Shown in pieces: positions 1-8,880 of a stretch of DNA of 64,000 bases. Origin of the DNA: Nostoc sp. LEGE 12450. Lineage in GTDB: Bacteria; Cyanobacteriota; Cyanobacteriia; Cyanobacteriales; Nostocaceae. The position numbers and the translations under genes were made by a program. The stretch spans positions 48,258 to 112,257 of the forward strand of contig NZ_JADEXU010000001.1 of assembly GCF_015206895.1 (NCBI RefSeq), in the 5' to 3' direction. The notes beneath the pieces are model-generated. The model searched no databases. It saw only the letters and a program-made list of their open reading frames with translations, and was not told the DNA's origin. The first letter of the stretch is position 1. Each line of letters starts with the position of its first letter.

Positions 1-824
1 TGGATGATAATAGTTTCCTGCAAAATATCATCGTCACTAAATGCTTCTTGCCGCGACTCAAAAAGATGTACTTGTTGTAAAGCCATCATCTCTAAAAACA
101 TTTTGCGGAAGTCACGGAAATACGGCCCGTTGCAAAAACTGCGCGGGGTAATCGCTACAAACTCCCCACTTGGTTTTAGAAGTTGCGCTGTAGCTGCCAT
201 AAAACCAGTGTAAAGATTGCTAGTTTCCAAACCGATGGAATGCAGCAATTTCCGCACCTTAGAATTAGCATTAATTTTTAAATAAGGCGGGTTGAGAATA
301 GCATGGGTAAATTTTGTTGCCTTTGCACTATTTAATAAACCAATCTGAAGTAGCCTGACTGCATCTTCGATAAAATCAGTCTCACGAATTTCGTAATTAA
401 AGGAAATACCTACACGTTGACATTCCTTCTCACATAGCTCTAGAGTCTGATGCAAATATCCAATTAGAAAAGGGTCAATTTCATAAGCTACAACACACAA
501 ACTTGACGTATGTTGTCGATGCTGGCACACTTTTGCTACAAAAGCAGCTAGTAGTGAACCAATTCCGGCTCCAGCATCAAGCAAAGATATTTCAGGTAAA
601 TCAAGCCTATTAAACATTCCAGCCATCAATTCTGCTACTGAGGCGGGAGTGAGAAACTGACCCATCGATGCTTTTTTGTTTTGCCTGAGCTTTAAACTTG
701 CTACAATCCGATGAAGATCGACTTCTGCAAGTAAGTTTTCACTTGATAGTTCTGCAAGGCTGGTAAAGCTCAAACTACTGTTATGACTTACTGATAATGC
801 TCTACTACTAGATGGGACAATCAC
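1..824 (-). CDS. N6-adenine DNA methyltransferase, Eco57I/type I-like (5' part; continues beyond window)
   Basis: The reading frame enters from the left edge and starts on the right at GTG 824, with a TAG stop two codons upstream. It shows the signature of N6-adenine methylases: a GQFLTP-type entry motif, an AdoMet-binding motif I (LLDAGAGIGS) and the catalytic motif IV NPPY. These enzymes transfer a methyl group from S-adenosylmethionine to adenine in DNA, in restriction-modification or as orphan methylases. Residues after motif IV (FCNGPYFRDFRKMF) match the Eco57I/type I M-subunit style. The C-terminus and any restriction partner lie outside the window, so the system type cannot be decided. 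The catalytic family is fairly sure; specificity is unknown. Confidence 0.8.
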   Translation of the reverse strand, partial: MIVPSSSRALSVSHNSSLSFTSLAELSSENLLAEVDLHRIVASLKLRQNKKASMGQFLTPASVAELMAGMFNRLDLPEISLLDAGAGIGSLLAAFVAKVCQHRQHTSSLCVVAYEIDPFLIGYLHQTLELCEKECQRVGISFNYEIRETDFIEDAVRLLQIGLLNSAKATKFTHAILNPPYLKINANSKVRKLLHSIGLETSNLYTGFMAATAQLLKPSGEFVAITPRSFCNGPYFRDFRKMFLEMMALQQVHLFESRQEAFSDDDILQETIII

Positions 825-860
825 GGTCTATCTTCATTAATTGCTATCAAGTTTATATAA

Positions 861-972
861 CAATACGGTTCAGTTAAGACTAAAACTTTGCGATCAAAGT
901 CAATTTTTTAACGAACCGCAAAGGCGCAGAGGACACAGAGAGAAAAGAGAAATGCTTAACTCAAGCGTATTG
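861..972. mobile_element. Short TIR-bounded element (MITE-like), CAATACGGTT family
   Basis: The segment begins CAATACGGTTCAGTTAAG and ends with the near reverse complement (CTTAACTCAAGCGTATTG), giving imperfect terminal inverted repeats of about 18 bp around 110 bp with no coding capacity. The interior has the dispersed motif AACGAACCGCAAAGG. The same ends bound a second element at 8039-8164, and a one-ended copy begins at 983. Non-autonomous mobile element is an inference; no flanking target duplication is obvious. Confidence 0.5.
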
Positions 973-982
973 CGTTATAAGC

Positions 983-1062
983 CAATACAGTTCATTTAAG
1001 GCTAAAAATCTTTGCCAAAGTCAATTTTTTTAACGAACCGCAAAGGGCATAAAGGGAGAGAG
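983..1062. repeat. One-ended copy of the CAATACGGTT dispersed repeat
   Basis: This stretch repeats the left part of the 861-972 element almost in register: CAATACAGTTCATTTAAG, then a CTAAAAATCTTTG-type segment and AACGAACCGCAAAGG. It lacks a recognisable right inverted repeat. The AACGAACCGCAAAGG core appears again near 63567. Confidence 0.5.
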
Positions 1063-1099
1063 GGTTCAAGTAATTAGTGCAAGTTTATTTAATCAACAC

Positions 1100-2452
1100 T
1101 CAAAGAAGTCCTGCTGATTCATATAATCGTTTAAGCATTGCTGAAATCCTTGCACCATAGTCTAAATCTGCTGACCATCGCCCTGATAGTTGATCGATTA
1201 ATGTTGCAATTCCACGTGTGACAAAGCGAAATCTTGGATCTACTACTTCTTGTACCAAAGGTTCTAAACTGGCGTAAGCTTTCAAATGTTGGACGTGTGC
1301 CCTCACTCCAATTCTGGCGCTTGGAAAAGATGCAGCCTCTGAACCACCACCGATCGCACCTAAACCTGCAAAGTTATTTTGCTCGGGTTTAATATCTCCG
1401 CCAAAGCGTAAAAATCCAGTTTCTACACACATTTGGCAAAAGGCAATATCATAGTTTACTCCCTCTATCCCTGCTTCTTCCCGATAAAGTTTGGGAATAT
1501 CTGGAAACTTTGCCAAAGCACTTTCGTTATTGTTTCTGATGAATAATTGTAACTGTATTTCTGAAGTATTACCATTTGACATTACTCGTTCCAATTGACC
1601 AGGGCAAACGATCAAATTTGAGCGCAAACTGACAGTCCGAGTCGCAGCGTCCCAATTAACCGCAACATTAAAATCTCGTAGTTCTATCGCTTTAATATAA
1701 ACTATTTTGCGATAGGCAATTCGATTAACATTAGCTGCTTTTGAAAGATCAATTCGTAGCCGATCTACTAAATCAATGGGGATGTAAGCATTACCATTAA
1801 CTAATATTCCTTGTTCTGAGTAATTTTGTCCATTAATATTAATATTAATTGGTGGATAATTTGCTTCGGTTGGAGTGCCAGGAGTAGGATCGATCGCACG
1901 GCTCCAAGTTGCCAATCCATCAGCAATTCCTAAAGCAAAATCGCGGCGACGAGTTTGCAGCAAAGCCCGATCCTCTGGATTGCTAAGAAAGCCCACTTGC
2001 ATTGCCAAAGCTGGAAGCGTTGTCTGGCGACAGAATGCTAAACTACCTAATCCACTATCTGTATCTGGCTTGACTCCCCGATTTGGTAATTGGGGGACGC
2101 GGCGCAATAATCCCACTAGCAACTGTTCACCATTGCTTTTACGATCGCTATTATTCGCAATATAAAAGACGCTAGCCCCACGTACAGAAGGGCTGTTAGC
2201 TGCATCAGATTTAATCTCTAAGGCAACATCACCCCGGCGGCCGCGAGAATTGATCCAGTTGATGGTTTGGGCGGCACTCAAGTCATCGGGAACTGCTAAA
2301 ATTTCCAAATTTCGCGCCCTCAGTTCGGTGACGATCAAATCCCGCAGCAGAATCATCTCTTTAGCTTCAGTTGTACCACCTGCGATCGCACCTAAATCGA
2401 TCCCTCCAGCTTCTCTGCCTCCATGAGCGGCTGATATAAAAATACGTCCCAT
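1100..2452 (-). CDS. TftA-like cell-wall hydrolase: degenerate Amidase_3 plus glucosaminidase domain
   Basis: 450 aa. Residues 1-190 follow the N-acetylmuramoyl-L-alanine amidase (Amidase_3) fold: the first zinc ligand lies in AAHGG and a Glu follows in TTEAKE. At the usual SIHAN motif the protein reads EIKSD, and the usual catalytic Glu of VEVGFLSN is Gln (MQVGFLSN). A middle copper-amine-oxidase-N-like beta segment (about 205-280) precedes a C-terminal glucosaminidase-type domain (about 330-450) with CVETGFLRFGG, including a candidate catalytic Glu, and NNFAGLG. The order resembles the cyanobacterial protein named TftA (hormogonium tapered terminus). No signal peptide is visible, so export is unclear. 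The family call is good; amidase activity is doubtful. Confidence 0.75.
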   Translation of the reverse strand: MGRIFISAAHGGREAGGIDLGAIAGGTTEAKEMILLRDLIVTELRARNLEILAVPDDLSAAQTINWINSRGRRGDVALEIKSDAANSPSVRGASVFYIANNSDRKSNGEQLLVGLLRRVPQLPNRGVKPDTDSGLGSLAFCRQTTLPALAMQVGFLSNPEDRALLQTRRRDFALGIADGLATWSRAIDPTPGTPTEANYPPINININGQNYSEQGILVNGNAYIPIDLVDRLRIDLSKAANVNRIAYRKIVYIKAIELRDFNVAVNWDAATRTVSLRSNLIVCPGQLERVMSNGNTSEIQLQLFIRNNNESALAKFPDIPKLYREEAGIEGVNYDIAFCQMCVETGFLRFGGDIKPEQNNFAGLGAIGGGSEAASFPSARIGVRAHVQHLKAYASLEPLVQEVVDPRFRFVTRGIATLIDQLSGRWSADLDYGARISAMLKRLYESAGLL

Positions 2453-2593
2453 TTTCAGTATTTCCTCTGATAAAATTAAATGTAAGCAATTGTATAGATC
2501 ATTCTTGGTCTAGCAACAAGAATATAATAGCTATCAGTTGGTAAACCCACCGCAGTGTTAACTACCAACTCATGACTTAACAAATAGACTAGA

Positions 2594-4537
2594 ATGCAAA
2601 TCCCCCGCTTGCACCCAGATACAATTGAGGAAGTTAAACTACGGGCCGATATTGTAGATGTTGTCTCGGAATACGTAGTTCTACGCAAACGTGGAAAGGA
2701 TTTTGTCGGTTTGTGCCCCTTCCATGACGAGAAATCTCCTAGTTTCACCGTCAGCCAGACTAAGCAAATGTACTATTGCTTCGGCTGTCAAGCCGGAGGA
2801 AATGCCATCAAGTTTGTGATGGAGTTGGGAAAGCGCTCTTTTGCCGATGTGGTGCTGGATTTAGCACGGCGTTACCAAGTACCTGTACAAACCCTCGAAC
2901 CCGAACAACGTCAAGAATTGCAGCGTCAGCTATCTTTGCGCGAGCAGTTGTATGAAGTTCTGGCAACGTCCGCCCAATTTTATCAACATGCCCTGAGACA
3001 ATCCCAAGGGCAAAAAGCGCTGCAATATTTACAATCTAATCGCCAACTCAAAGAAGAAACTATACAGCAATTTGGTTTAGGTTATGCCCCCGCAGGTTGG
3101 GAAACTCTTTATCGTTATCTAGTGGAAGATAAACATTACCCAGCGCAGATCCTAGAAAAAGCGGGATTGATTAAGCCGCGCAAGGAAGGAGGCGGTTATT
3201 ATGATGTATTTCGCGATCGCTTAATGATTCCCATCCGCGATGTTCAAGGGCGCGTCATTGCCTTTGGTGGCAGAACTCTCACGGATGAACAACCGAAATA
3301 TCTGAATTCACCGGAAACGGAACTTTTTAGCAAAGGTAAAACATTATTTGCCCTCGATCAAGCCAAGGGTGGAATTTCCCAACTCGATCAAGCGGTAGTG
3401 GTAGAGGGATATTTTGATGCGATCGCTCTTCACGCTGCTGGGATTAATAACGCCGTTGCTTCCCTTGGTACAGCCTTAAGCTTAGAACAAGTCCGGTTGA
3501 TTTTACGCTATACCGAATCGAAACAATTAGTACTCAACTTTGATGCTGATAAAGCCGGGACCAATGCCGCCGAACGTGCGATCGGTGAAATTGCCGAATT
3601 AGCATACAAAGGCGAAGTTCAGCTAAAAATCCTTAATTTAGCCGATGGTAAAGATGCTGATGAATATTTGCATAGCCACACTCCAGAAGACTATGGAGAA
3701 CTGCTAAAAAATGCGCCACTTTGGTTAGATTGGCAGATTCAGCAAATTATTCAAAACCGAGACTTGAAACAGGCTACTGATTTTCAGCAAGTAACTCAGC
3801 AATTAGTCAAATTACTTAAAAATATAGCTAACAGCGATACACGAAATTATTACGTTTCCTACTGTGCAGAAATACTCAGTTTGGGAGATACCAGACTTAT
3901 ACCTCTGCGAGTCGAAAATCTCTTAACTCAAATTGCTCCGGCTGCGGCTGCATACACTAAACCTGTATCAGCGAAGCAAGCATGGGGAAGTAGCAAAGTT
4001 TCCCACTCGCCAATTCCTACAGAACGCAGTCTTTTAGAACACGCAGAAGCCTTGTTACTGCGAATTTACTTGCATTGTCCTGAACAACGTCAAGCGATTA
4101 TTGCCGAACTAGAAGAGCGAGATTTGCAATTTAGCCTTTCCCACCACCGATTTTTATGGCAACAGATTTTAGAAATCTCATCCGGTGATGGAGAGACAAG
4201 AAATTTTGCGTCTCAACCAGATTTAATTTCCCGCTTGCAAGACCATTTTTTAGAATTTAGCAGCGAGATGGGGTTAATTGCCCATTTATTCCATGTGAAT
4301 GAAAAAAACCAGAAAGAAATACTTCGGACTCCGCAAGTAGTTCAAGCTGCGATCGCTTGCATGGACTTGGTGATGCTGGAAAAACGCTATCGCCACTTTT
4401 TGGAACTATGGCAACAAACCGATCCAGAAGCTGAACCAGAGCGTTATCAATCTTATTATCAAGCTTTCTACACCGAAAAAATCAAGCTTCAGAAAATAGA
4501 CCGACAACGGCTATTTTCGATCACAGAGTTGCTGTAG
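2594..4537 (+). CDS. dnaG: DNA primase DnaG
   Basis: 647 aa, the usual bacterial DnaG length. It makes the short RNA primers for DNA replication at the fork. The N-terminal zinc-binding domain has a CHC2 pattern (C41, H44, C62, C65). The primase core follows, with the TOPRIM Glu in VVVEGYFDAI near residue 268 and the Asp pair in NFDADKAG near 316. The C-terminal 200 residues form the variable helicase-binding region. The ATG at 2594 begins the standard IPRLHPDTIEEVK start. It converges with the next gene, 36 nt away, with no strong terminator between them. Confidence 0.97.
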   Translation: MQIPRLHPDTIEEVKLRADIVDVVSEYVVLRKRGKDFVGLCPFHDEKSPSFTVSQTKQMYYCFGCQAGGNAIKFVMELGKRSFADVVLDLARRYQVPVQTLEPEQRQELQRQLSLREQLYEVLATSAQFYQHALRQSQGQKALQYLQSNRQLKEETIQQFGLGYAPAGWETLYRYLVEDKHYPAQILEKAGLIKPRKEGGGYYDVFRDRLMIPIRDVQGRVIAFGGRTLTDEQPKYLNSPETELFSKGKTLFALDQAKGGISQLDQAVVVEGYFDAIALHAAGINNAVASLGTALSLEQVRLILRYTESKQLVLNFDADKAGTNAAERAIGEIAELAYKGEVQLKILNLADGKDADEYLHSHTPEDYGELLKNAPLWLDWQIQQIIQNRDLKQATDFQQVTQQLVKLLKNIANSDTRNYYVSYCAEILSLGDTRLIPLRVENLLTQIAPAAAAYTKPVSAKQAWGSSKVSHSPIPTERSLLEHAEALLLRIYLHCPEQRQAIIAELEERDLQFSLSHHRFLWQQILEISSGDGETRNFASQPDLISRLQDHFLEFSSEMGLIAHLFHVNEKNQKEILRTPQVVQAAIACMDLVMLEKRYRHFLELWQQTDPEAEPERYQSYYQAFYTEKIKLQKIDRQRLFSITELL

Positions 4538-4573
4538 CTTTGCACTCCTGAAGTTACTCTCGCAGAAATAACG

Positions 4574-5947
4574 CTAGCCATGCTTAAACTCACAGTTAAA
4601 ACAGCCGTTATTGAAATGCTCGCTTGTCTTCAAATATTGTCGGAAATATAAACGATATAATTCACAGGCAGGAGTACTGCGATCGCCTTCTAAATTAATT
4701 AGCCCCATACTTTGTAATTTATATGCCAATACTGGCTCTAATTTCACATAATTTGTAGTGTTCATTACTTCATAAAAAGCATCTTGCAATGCTGATTCAT
4801 CTCGTAGCGCTAACACATATTGCTTTAAATATTCGTGATAAATTCCTGCTTCTGTGGGTGCTTCTTGCAATAGCTTTTCTAAATCCCGTTCTAGTCCCCC
4901 TTTACCCACCAGGTGATAAAAAGCTAATCGCACCAAATAAGGATATCCTCCTACAAGTGCCATCAAACTCTCGATTTTGCTATTTGTCCAATCCAAGCCG
5001 TGACGTAGTGCTAAATCCTGCACTTGCTCTTTTGTAAAGGGAGGTAACTTAATCGGCAAACCAATATTAAATGGTGATTGAGTCAGTTTTGTGGGAACAA
5101 GAATTTCCGTTGAATAAACCAGAATCAGGCGCAGTTTTTGCCAAATTTCTACCCCTTTGGCTTGTTCATACCACGATCGCACTAATGGTAACAATTCTCC
5201 AGCAATTTCCTCATATTCAAATACCCAATCCACCTCATTCAATACCAACACAAGGGGAGTTTCTAGTGCAGACAGTAAATAATGTTGGAAATAGATAGAG
5301 CAACTTACTTTGCTACCCATATCTTCATCCCAATAATCATTGAGTTTTGGTTCTAGCTGTAACTCTCGGCTGAGATTAGCACAGAACCAGCGCAAAAATT
5401 TATCCAAACTGGTAAATATTACTTTATCTGCTTGCTGAAAATCTAACGTCACGGTGCGAAAGCCTTGATTGTTAGCGCGTGCAAGCAACTGCAAAATCAG
5501 AGAGCTTTTCCCCATCTTCTTGGGTGCTTGGATGCAGATGAGACTTCCAGGTTTAGCCATTTCTGCGTAGGCAATTTCCTCAATTGGCGGGCGAGGGATG
5601 TAGAATCTGGAATTAAGGGATACTGGGCCACTAGGAAATTCTAAAGATATAGCCGTAGATACTTTGTTGAATTCCTTAATTAATTGCTGATGTGCTTTGC
5701 TAAGACGGTGATTTTCTACAGTCTGGCGAAAGTTAGATTTATTTATCGGTTCTTTACAAAAATCACTCATTACTTGCCATAAATGAGCAGCAATTTTCCT
5801 GACACGTTCCTCGCCATAGTGAGCTTCACAGGCAATATTCGTATAAGTTTTTCCTTCCCACGAAGAACGCAATATAATCTCTTGGAGCGTTGTTAAACCC
5901 GTTGCTTGACTGGCTTTTAGTAGCAATACTACTTCATCTATAGTCAT
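4574..5947 (-). CDS. AAA-like (AAA_35) NTPase with N-terminal vMAP-type HTH
   Basis: 457 aa. Residues 1-80 resemble the helix-turn-helix found at the start of vWA-MoxR-associated (vMAP) proteins (LTTLQEIILRSSWEGKTY). A linker leads to an AAA-like ATPase with P-loop APKKMGKSS near 142 and, at the Walker B position near 237, LVLNEVDW, where the family normally has DEVD. The rest is the helical part of the AAA_35 family, ending in a short Cys-containing tail. Cyanobacteria carry many paralogues, which comparative genomics places in NTP-dependent conflict/signalling systems. No vWA or MoxR partner is adjacent, so the gene stands alone. The role is not known. Confidence 0.7.
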   Translation of the reverse strand: MTIDEVVLLLKASQATGLTTLQEIILRSSWEGKTYTNIACEAHYGEERVRKIAAHLWQVMSDFCKEPINKSNFRQTVENHRLSKAHQQLIKEFNKVSTAISLEFPSGPVSLNSRFYIPRPPIEEIAYAEMAKPGSLICIQAPKKMGKSSLILQLLARANNQGFRTVTLDFQQADKVIFTSLDKFLRWFCANLSRELQLEPKLNDYWDEDMGSKVSCSIYFQHYLLSALETPLVLVLNEVDWVFEYEEIAGELLPLVRSWYEQAKGVEIWQKLRLILVYSTEILVPTKLTQSPFNIGLPIKLPPFTKEQVQDLALRHGLDWTNSKIESLMALVGGYPYLVRLAFYHLVGKGGLERDLEKLLQEAPTEAGIYHEYLKQYVLALRDESALQDAFYEVMNTTNYVKLEPVLAYKLQSMGLINLEGDRSTPACELYRLYFRQYLKTSEHFNNGCFNCEFKHG

Positions 5948-6434
5948 TACTCATCGGCTCCAATTAGCATGAATTTTTATCACACCATTATGTTTTGGAA
6001 CTCAATGTAGTCTACCTTGTATGAATAGCAGCCAGCCCTTTCCTAAAAAAGCTACAAACAAGGCTTGACAATATTTTTGTATCCTGAAACATTTGACGTG
6101 ACTCAATCATAGAATTTTTTTTACAAAATTTTTCGATTTTTTAAGTGATTACATTTGATTTGAACTACTTTTTTTAGACATATCTTAGAATGTAGATGCA
6201 CACAATGTAGCTATTTTTTCTAAAAAATGGCCGCGGCGATCGCAACAGAGGTTACATTCGTCCGTTTACCTTTTTCTAAATTTCATCCAAATTGATGATA
6301 TGGGCTGATATATTTTTAACCGAAGTTACAGCCTAATCAACCAAGTAGACGATTTATCCATAAATGGATCGTCAGGGTGCTAAGACAGCGTAGAGAGAGA
6401 GCTACAGGATATCTTCCTCACCGTACGAGCAGCT
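5948..6434. other. Intergenic region between divergent genes
   Basis: 487 bp, AT-rich, between the leftward AAA-like gene and the rightward kinase-like gene, so it must hold both promoters. A TTGACA occurs near 6065, but without a convincing -10 at normal spacing. One HIP1 GCGATCGC lies near 6237. I see no RNA gene or ORF. Confidence 0.4.
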
Positions 6435-7985
6435 ATGCATATCGAAGAACCCGCTACCCATAAACCGGAAGCTCCACTTTCAGTACCAGATTCGCAGAGT
6501 TTCCCAGAATCAAAAGACTTATCTCCAGAAAATTTAGATCCTTGTCAATGCTCACAAGCAGCCTTACAAATGGCATTAATAGCCAGTGGCTTGGGGTTGT
6601 GGGATTGGAATCTCATAACCAATAAAACCTATTACGATCCCCAGTGGAAGGGCATTCTGGGGTATGGATTAGACGAAATCGCTCATGAGCATAACTCCTT
6701 TGAACGACTTGTACATCCACAAGATTTACCGAGAATTCGCCAGGTATTGCACGATTATCTCCAAGGATGCACGCCTGTATTTGAAGTTGAATTGCGAATG
6801 TTAACAAAATCCGGCGAATGGAAATGGATTTTGGCTTGTGGCAAAGTATTTCAGTGGGATGAATCCGGTAAACCAGTGCGAATGGCCGGGACACACAAGG
6901 ATATTAGTCAGGATAAAGCGATGTCTACGACGGGCTGCGCCTACGCTACTCAACAATACCAACTACTTGAACAACTCCAAAGAGAAATTGCCCAAAACCA
7001 GTCTACCGAAGACCAAGTTAGAGAAAAATCACAGCAGCTAGAAACTACCCTCAAAGAACTCAAATATACCCAAAGGCAGTTATTGCAGAACCAGAAAATG
7101 GCTAACCTCGGTCAACTGGTGGCGGATATGGCTAACGAAATTAACAATCCTGTTAGCTTCATCTACGGCAATCTTCATCCTGCGAGTCAATATGCTGAAG
7201 ATTTAATCAGAATCATTGAACTTTACCAACATTACTATCCCAACCCTACCCCAGTCATAGCCTTACATCTGCAATGCCTCGACCTTAGTTTCGTGAAGAC
7301 AGACTTTTTAAAATTACTGTGGTCAATGCGAGCCGGCTCGGAGCGCGTTAAAGAAATTGTTTTCGCCTTGCGGAATTTCTCAACCTCTGACGAAGGCCAA
7401 ATGAAAAAGGTTAACCTACACGAAGGACTTCATAGTGTTCTGAGAATTTTACAGCATCGGTTGAAAGAAAAACCTGATAGAGCCGGGATTGAAGTAATTA
7501 AAGACTTTGGTGAATTACCCCTAATCGAGTGTTACTCTGGTGATTTAAATCAGGTATTCATGAACATCTTAACTAATGCCATTGATGCCTTAGAAGAAAG
7601 GATGAAATATGATTATTCCTTTACTCCCAAAATTTTTATTCATACAGAAATTGTTAGAAGTCATTTGTCCTTAGTCAATAGTAATGATATTTTGCCAAAT
7701 AACAAACAAATAGGAAAAAAACACAAAGTTATAATTCGCATTTCTGACAATGGTCAAGGTATACTTCCCCATATCCAAAGACAGATGTTTGAACCATTTT
7801 TTACCACCAAGCCAGTAGGTAAAGGTAAGGGGCTGGGACTATCAATTAGTCGGGAAATTATCGTTGAAAAACATCAAGGTAAAATTAAGTGTAATTCTAA
7901 ATTAGGTCAAGGTACAGAGTTGGTAATTGAAATGAATACAACAGCAAGACACTATGCTGCTATTAAAAAACACGCCAGCTTTTAA
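6435..7985 (+). CDS. PAS-domain histidine-kinase homologue lacking the phospho-acceptor His
   Basis: 516 aa, soluble. A PAS/PAC domain (about 45-165), a coiled coil (175-215), a HisKA-like dimerisation helix (220-290) and an HATPase_c domain (about 365-505) are visible. The HisKA box normally reads AHEINNPV; here it reads ANEINNPV, so residue 234 is Asn (codon AAC, one base from His CAC). ATP-binding boxes are present: NILTNAIDAL, SDNGQGI and GKGLGLS. The protein may bind ATP and signal allosterically, or heterodimerise, but should not autophosphorylate at the canonical site. A 27-nt dispersed repeat lies in frame at 6920-6946, between PAS and coiled coil. No response regulator is adjacent. 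Confidence 0.8.
   Translation: MHIEEPATHKPEAPLSVPDSQSFPESKDLSPENLDPCQCSQAALQMALIASGLGLWDWNLITNKTYYDPQWKGILGYGLDEIAHEHNSFERLVHPQDLPRIRQVLHDYLQGCTPVFEVELRMLTKSGEWKWILACGKVFQWDESGKPVRMAGTHKDISQDKAMSTTGCAYATQQYQLLEQLQREIAQNQSTEDQVREKSQQLETTLKELKYTQRQLLQNQKMANLGQLVADMANEINNPVSFIYGNLHPASQYAEDLIRIIELYQHYYPNPTPVIALHLQCLDLSFVKTDFLKLLWSMRAGSERVKEIVFALRNFSTSDEGQMKKVNLHEGLHSVLRILQHRLKEKPDRAGIEVIKDFGELPLIECYSGDLNQVFMNILTNAIDALEERMKYDYSFTPKIFIHTEIVRSHLSLVNSNDILPNNKQIGKKHKVIIRISDNGQGILPHIQRQMFEPFFTTKPVGKGKGLGLSISREIIVEKHQGKIKCNSKLGQGTELVIEMNTTARHYAAIKKHASF
6920..6946 (+). repeat. 27-nt small dispersed repeat inserted in frame
   Basis: The segment starts GATGTCTACGACGGGC and ends GCCTACGC. Relatives of the same length lie at 51810-51836 and 52194-52220 (inside hetF) and 54457-54483 (inside the nsiR1 array). 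In this gene it adds nine codons, reading MSTTGCAYA, in the linker after the PAS domain. It looks like the very small dispersed repeats described from Nostoc genomes. Confidence 0.7.
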
Positions 7986-8038
7986 GTGATTAACTTTTGG
8001 TATGAGGTGTTAATTTTTGCAAATCGCTGCATAAAATC

Positions 8039-8164
8039 CAATACAGTTTATATAAGACCAAAACACTTGTAGAGACGGCTATTTATCGCGTCCCAAACCC
8101 CACGATTTATCACATCTAAAAAACCCATAATTTTGTACAAGTAGCGCTTAACTGAACCGTATTG
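8039..8164. mobile_element. Short TIR-bounded element (MITE-like), CAATACGGTT family
   Basis: 126 bp beginning CAATACAGTTTATATAAG and ending CTTAACTGAACCGTATTG, the imperfect reverse complement. The interior has no ORF and includes a GACGCGATAAAT-type segment related to the palindromic repeats near 17795 and 56102. The ends match the element at 861-972. The rest of the 7986-8340 gap shows nothing I can name. Confidence 0.5.
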
Positions 8165-8340
8165 AATTAAAACCAAGTTTCGTTGGGTTGTAACAAGGAA
8201 TGTTTGGTTGTAAAAGACGTTAAAACAAGGTTTATAAGTCTGGTATTTTGTTAATGAATCGATGTTCTAGGTTTCGTTGTTTCAGCCCAACCTCCGGGCG
8301 CAGACAGTAACTTCCACCAAGACTTGATTTTGCACTATCA

Positions 8341-8880
8341 CTATGCTGTTGTAATCTTCCATAAAGCACGGTTGTAGTAATTAGCATCAGCACCAACGAC
8401 TTTAGGACTTTCAAAGCCGCTTGATGCTAGCCAGCCACCTTCATTTCCTCGCTCTGCTTTGATTGGCTCTCCATCAGAAAACACATATCGTTTTGTCTCT
8501 TGATTTTCAATAAGAAAACTATCACCACTTGGTATAATCTTCCATAAAGCACGGTTGTAGTAATTGGCATCAGCACCAACGACTTTAGGACTTTCAAAGC
8601 CACTTGATGCTAGCCAGCCACCTTCATCTCCTCGCTGTCCTTTGATTGGTTCTCCAGCAGAAAACAGATACCGTTTTGTCTCTTGATTTTCAATGAGAAA
8701 ACTATCACCACTTGGTATAATCTTCCATAAGGCACGGTTGTAGTAATTGGCATCAGTACCAACGACTTTAGGGCTTTCAAAGCCACTTGATGCTAACCAG
8801 CCACCTTCATTTCCTCGCTCTGCTTTGATTGGCTCTCCATCGGAAAACAGATACCGTTTTGTCTCTTGATTTCCAATGAA
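8341..8880 (-). repeat. Three 183-bp direct repeats within the LTD gene
   Basis: The segment ACCAACGACTTTAGG recurs at 8392, 8575 and 8758, an exact 183-bp period (61 codons). The copies differ at only scattered positions, so the array could expand or contract in frame. Confidence 0.85.

Noticed and set aside
1..213. 69-codon plus-strand ORF at the window start
   Set aside because: Antisense shadow of the DNA methyltransferase gene.
6065..6090. TTGACA-like promoter before the pseudo-kinase
   Set aside because: No -10 hexamer at 16-19 nt spacing; TATCCT is too close.
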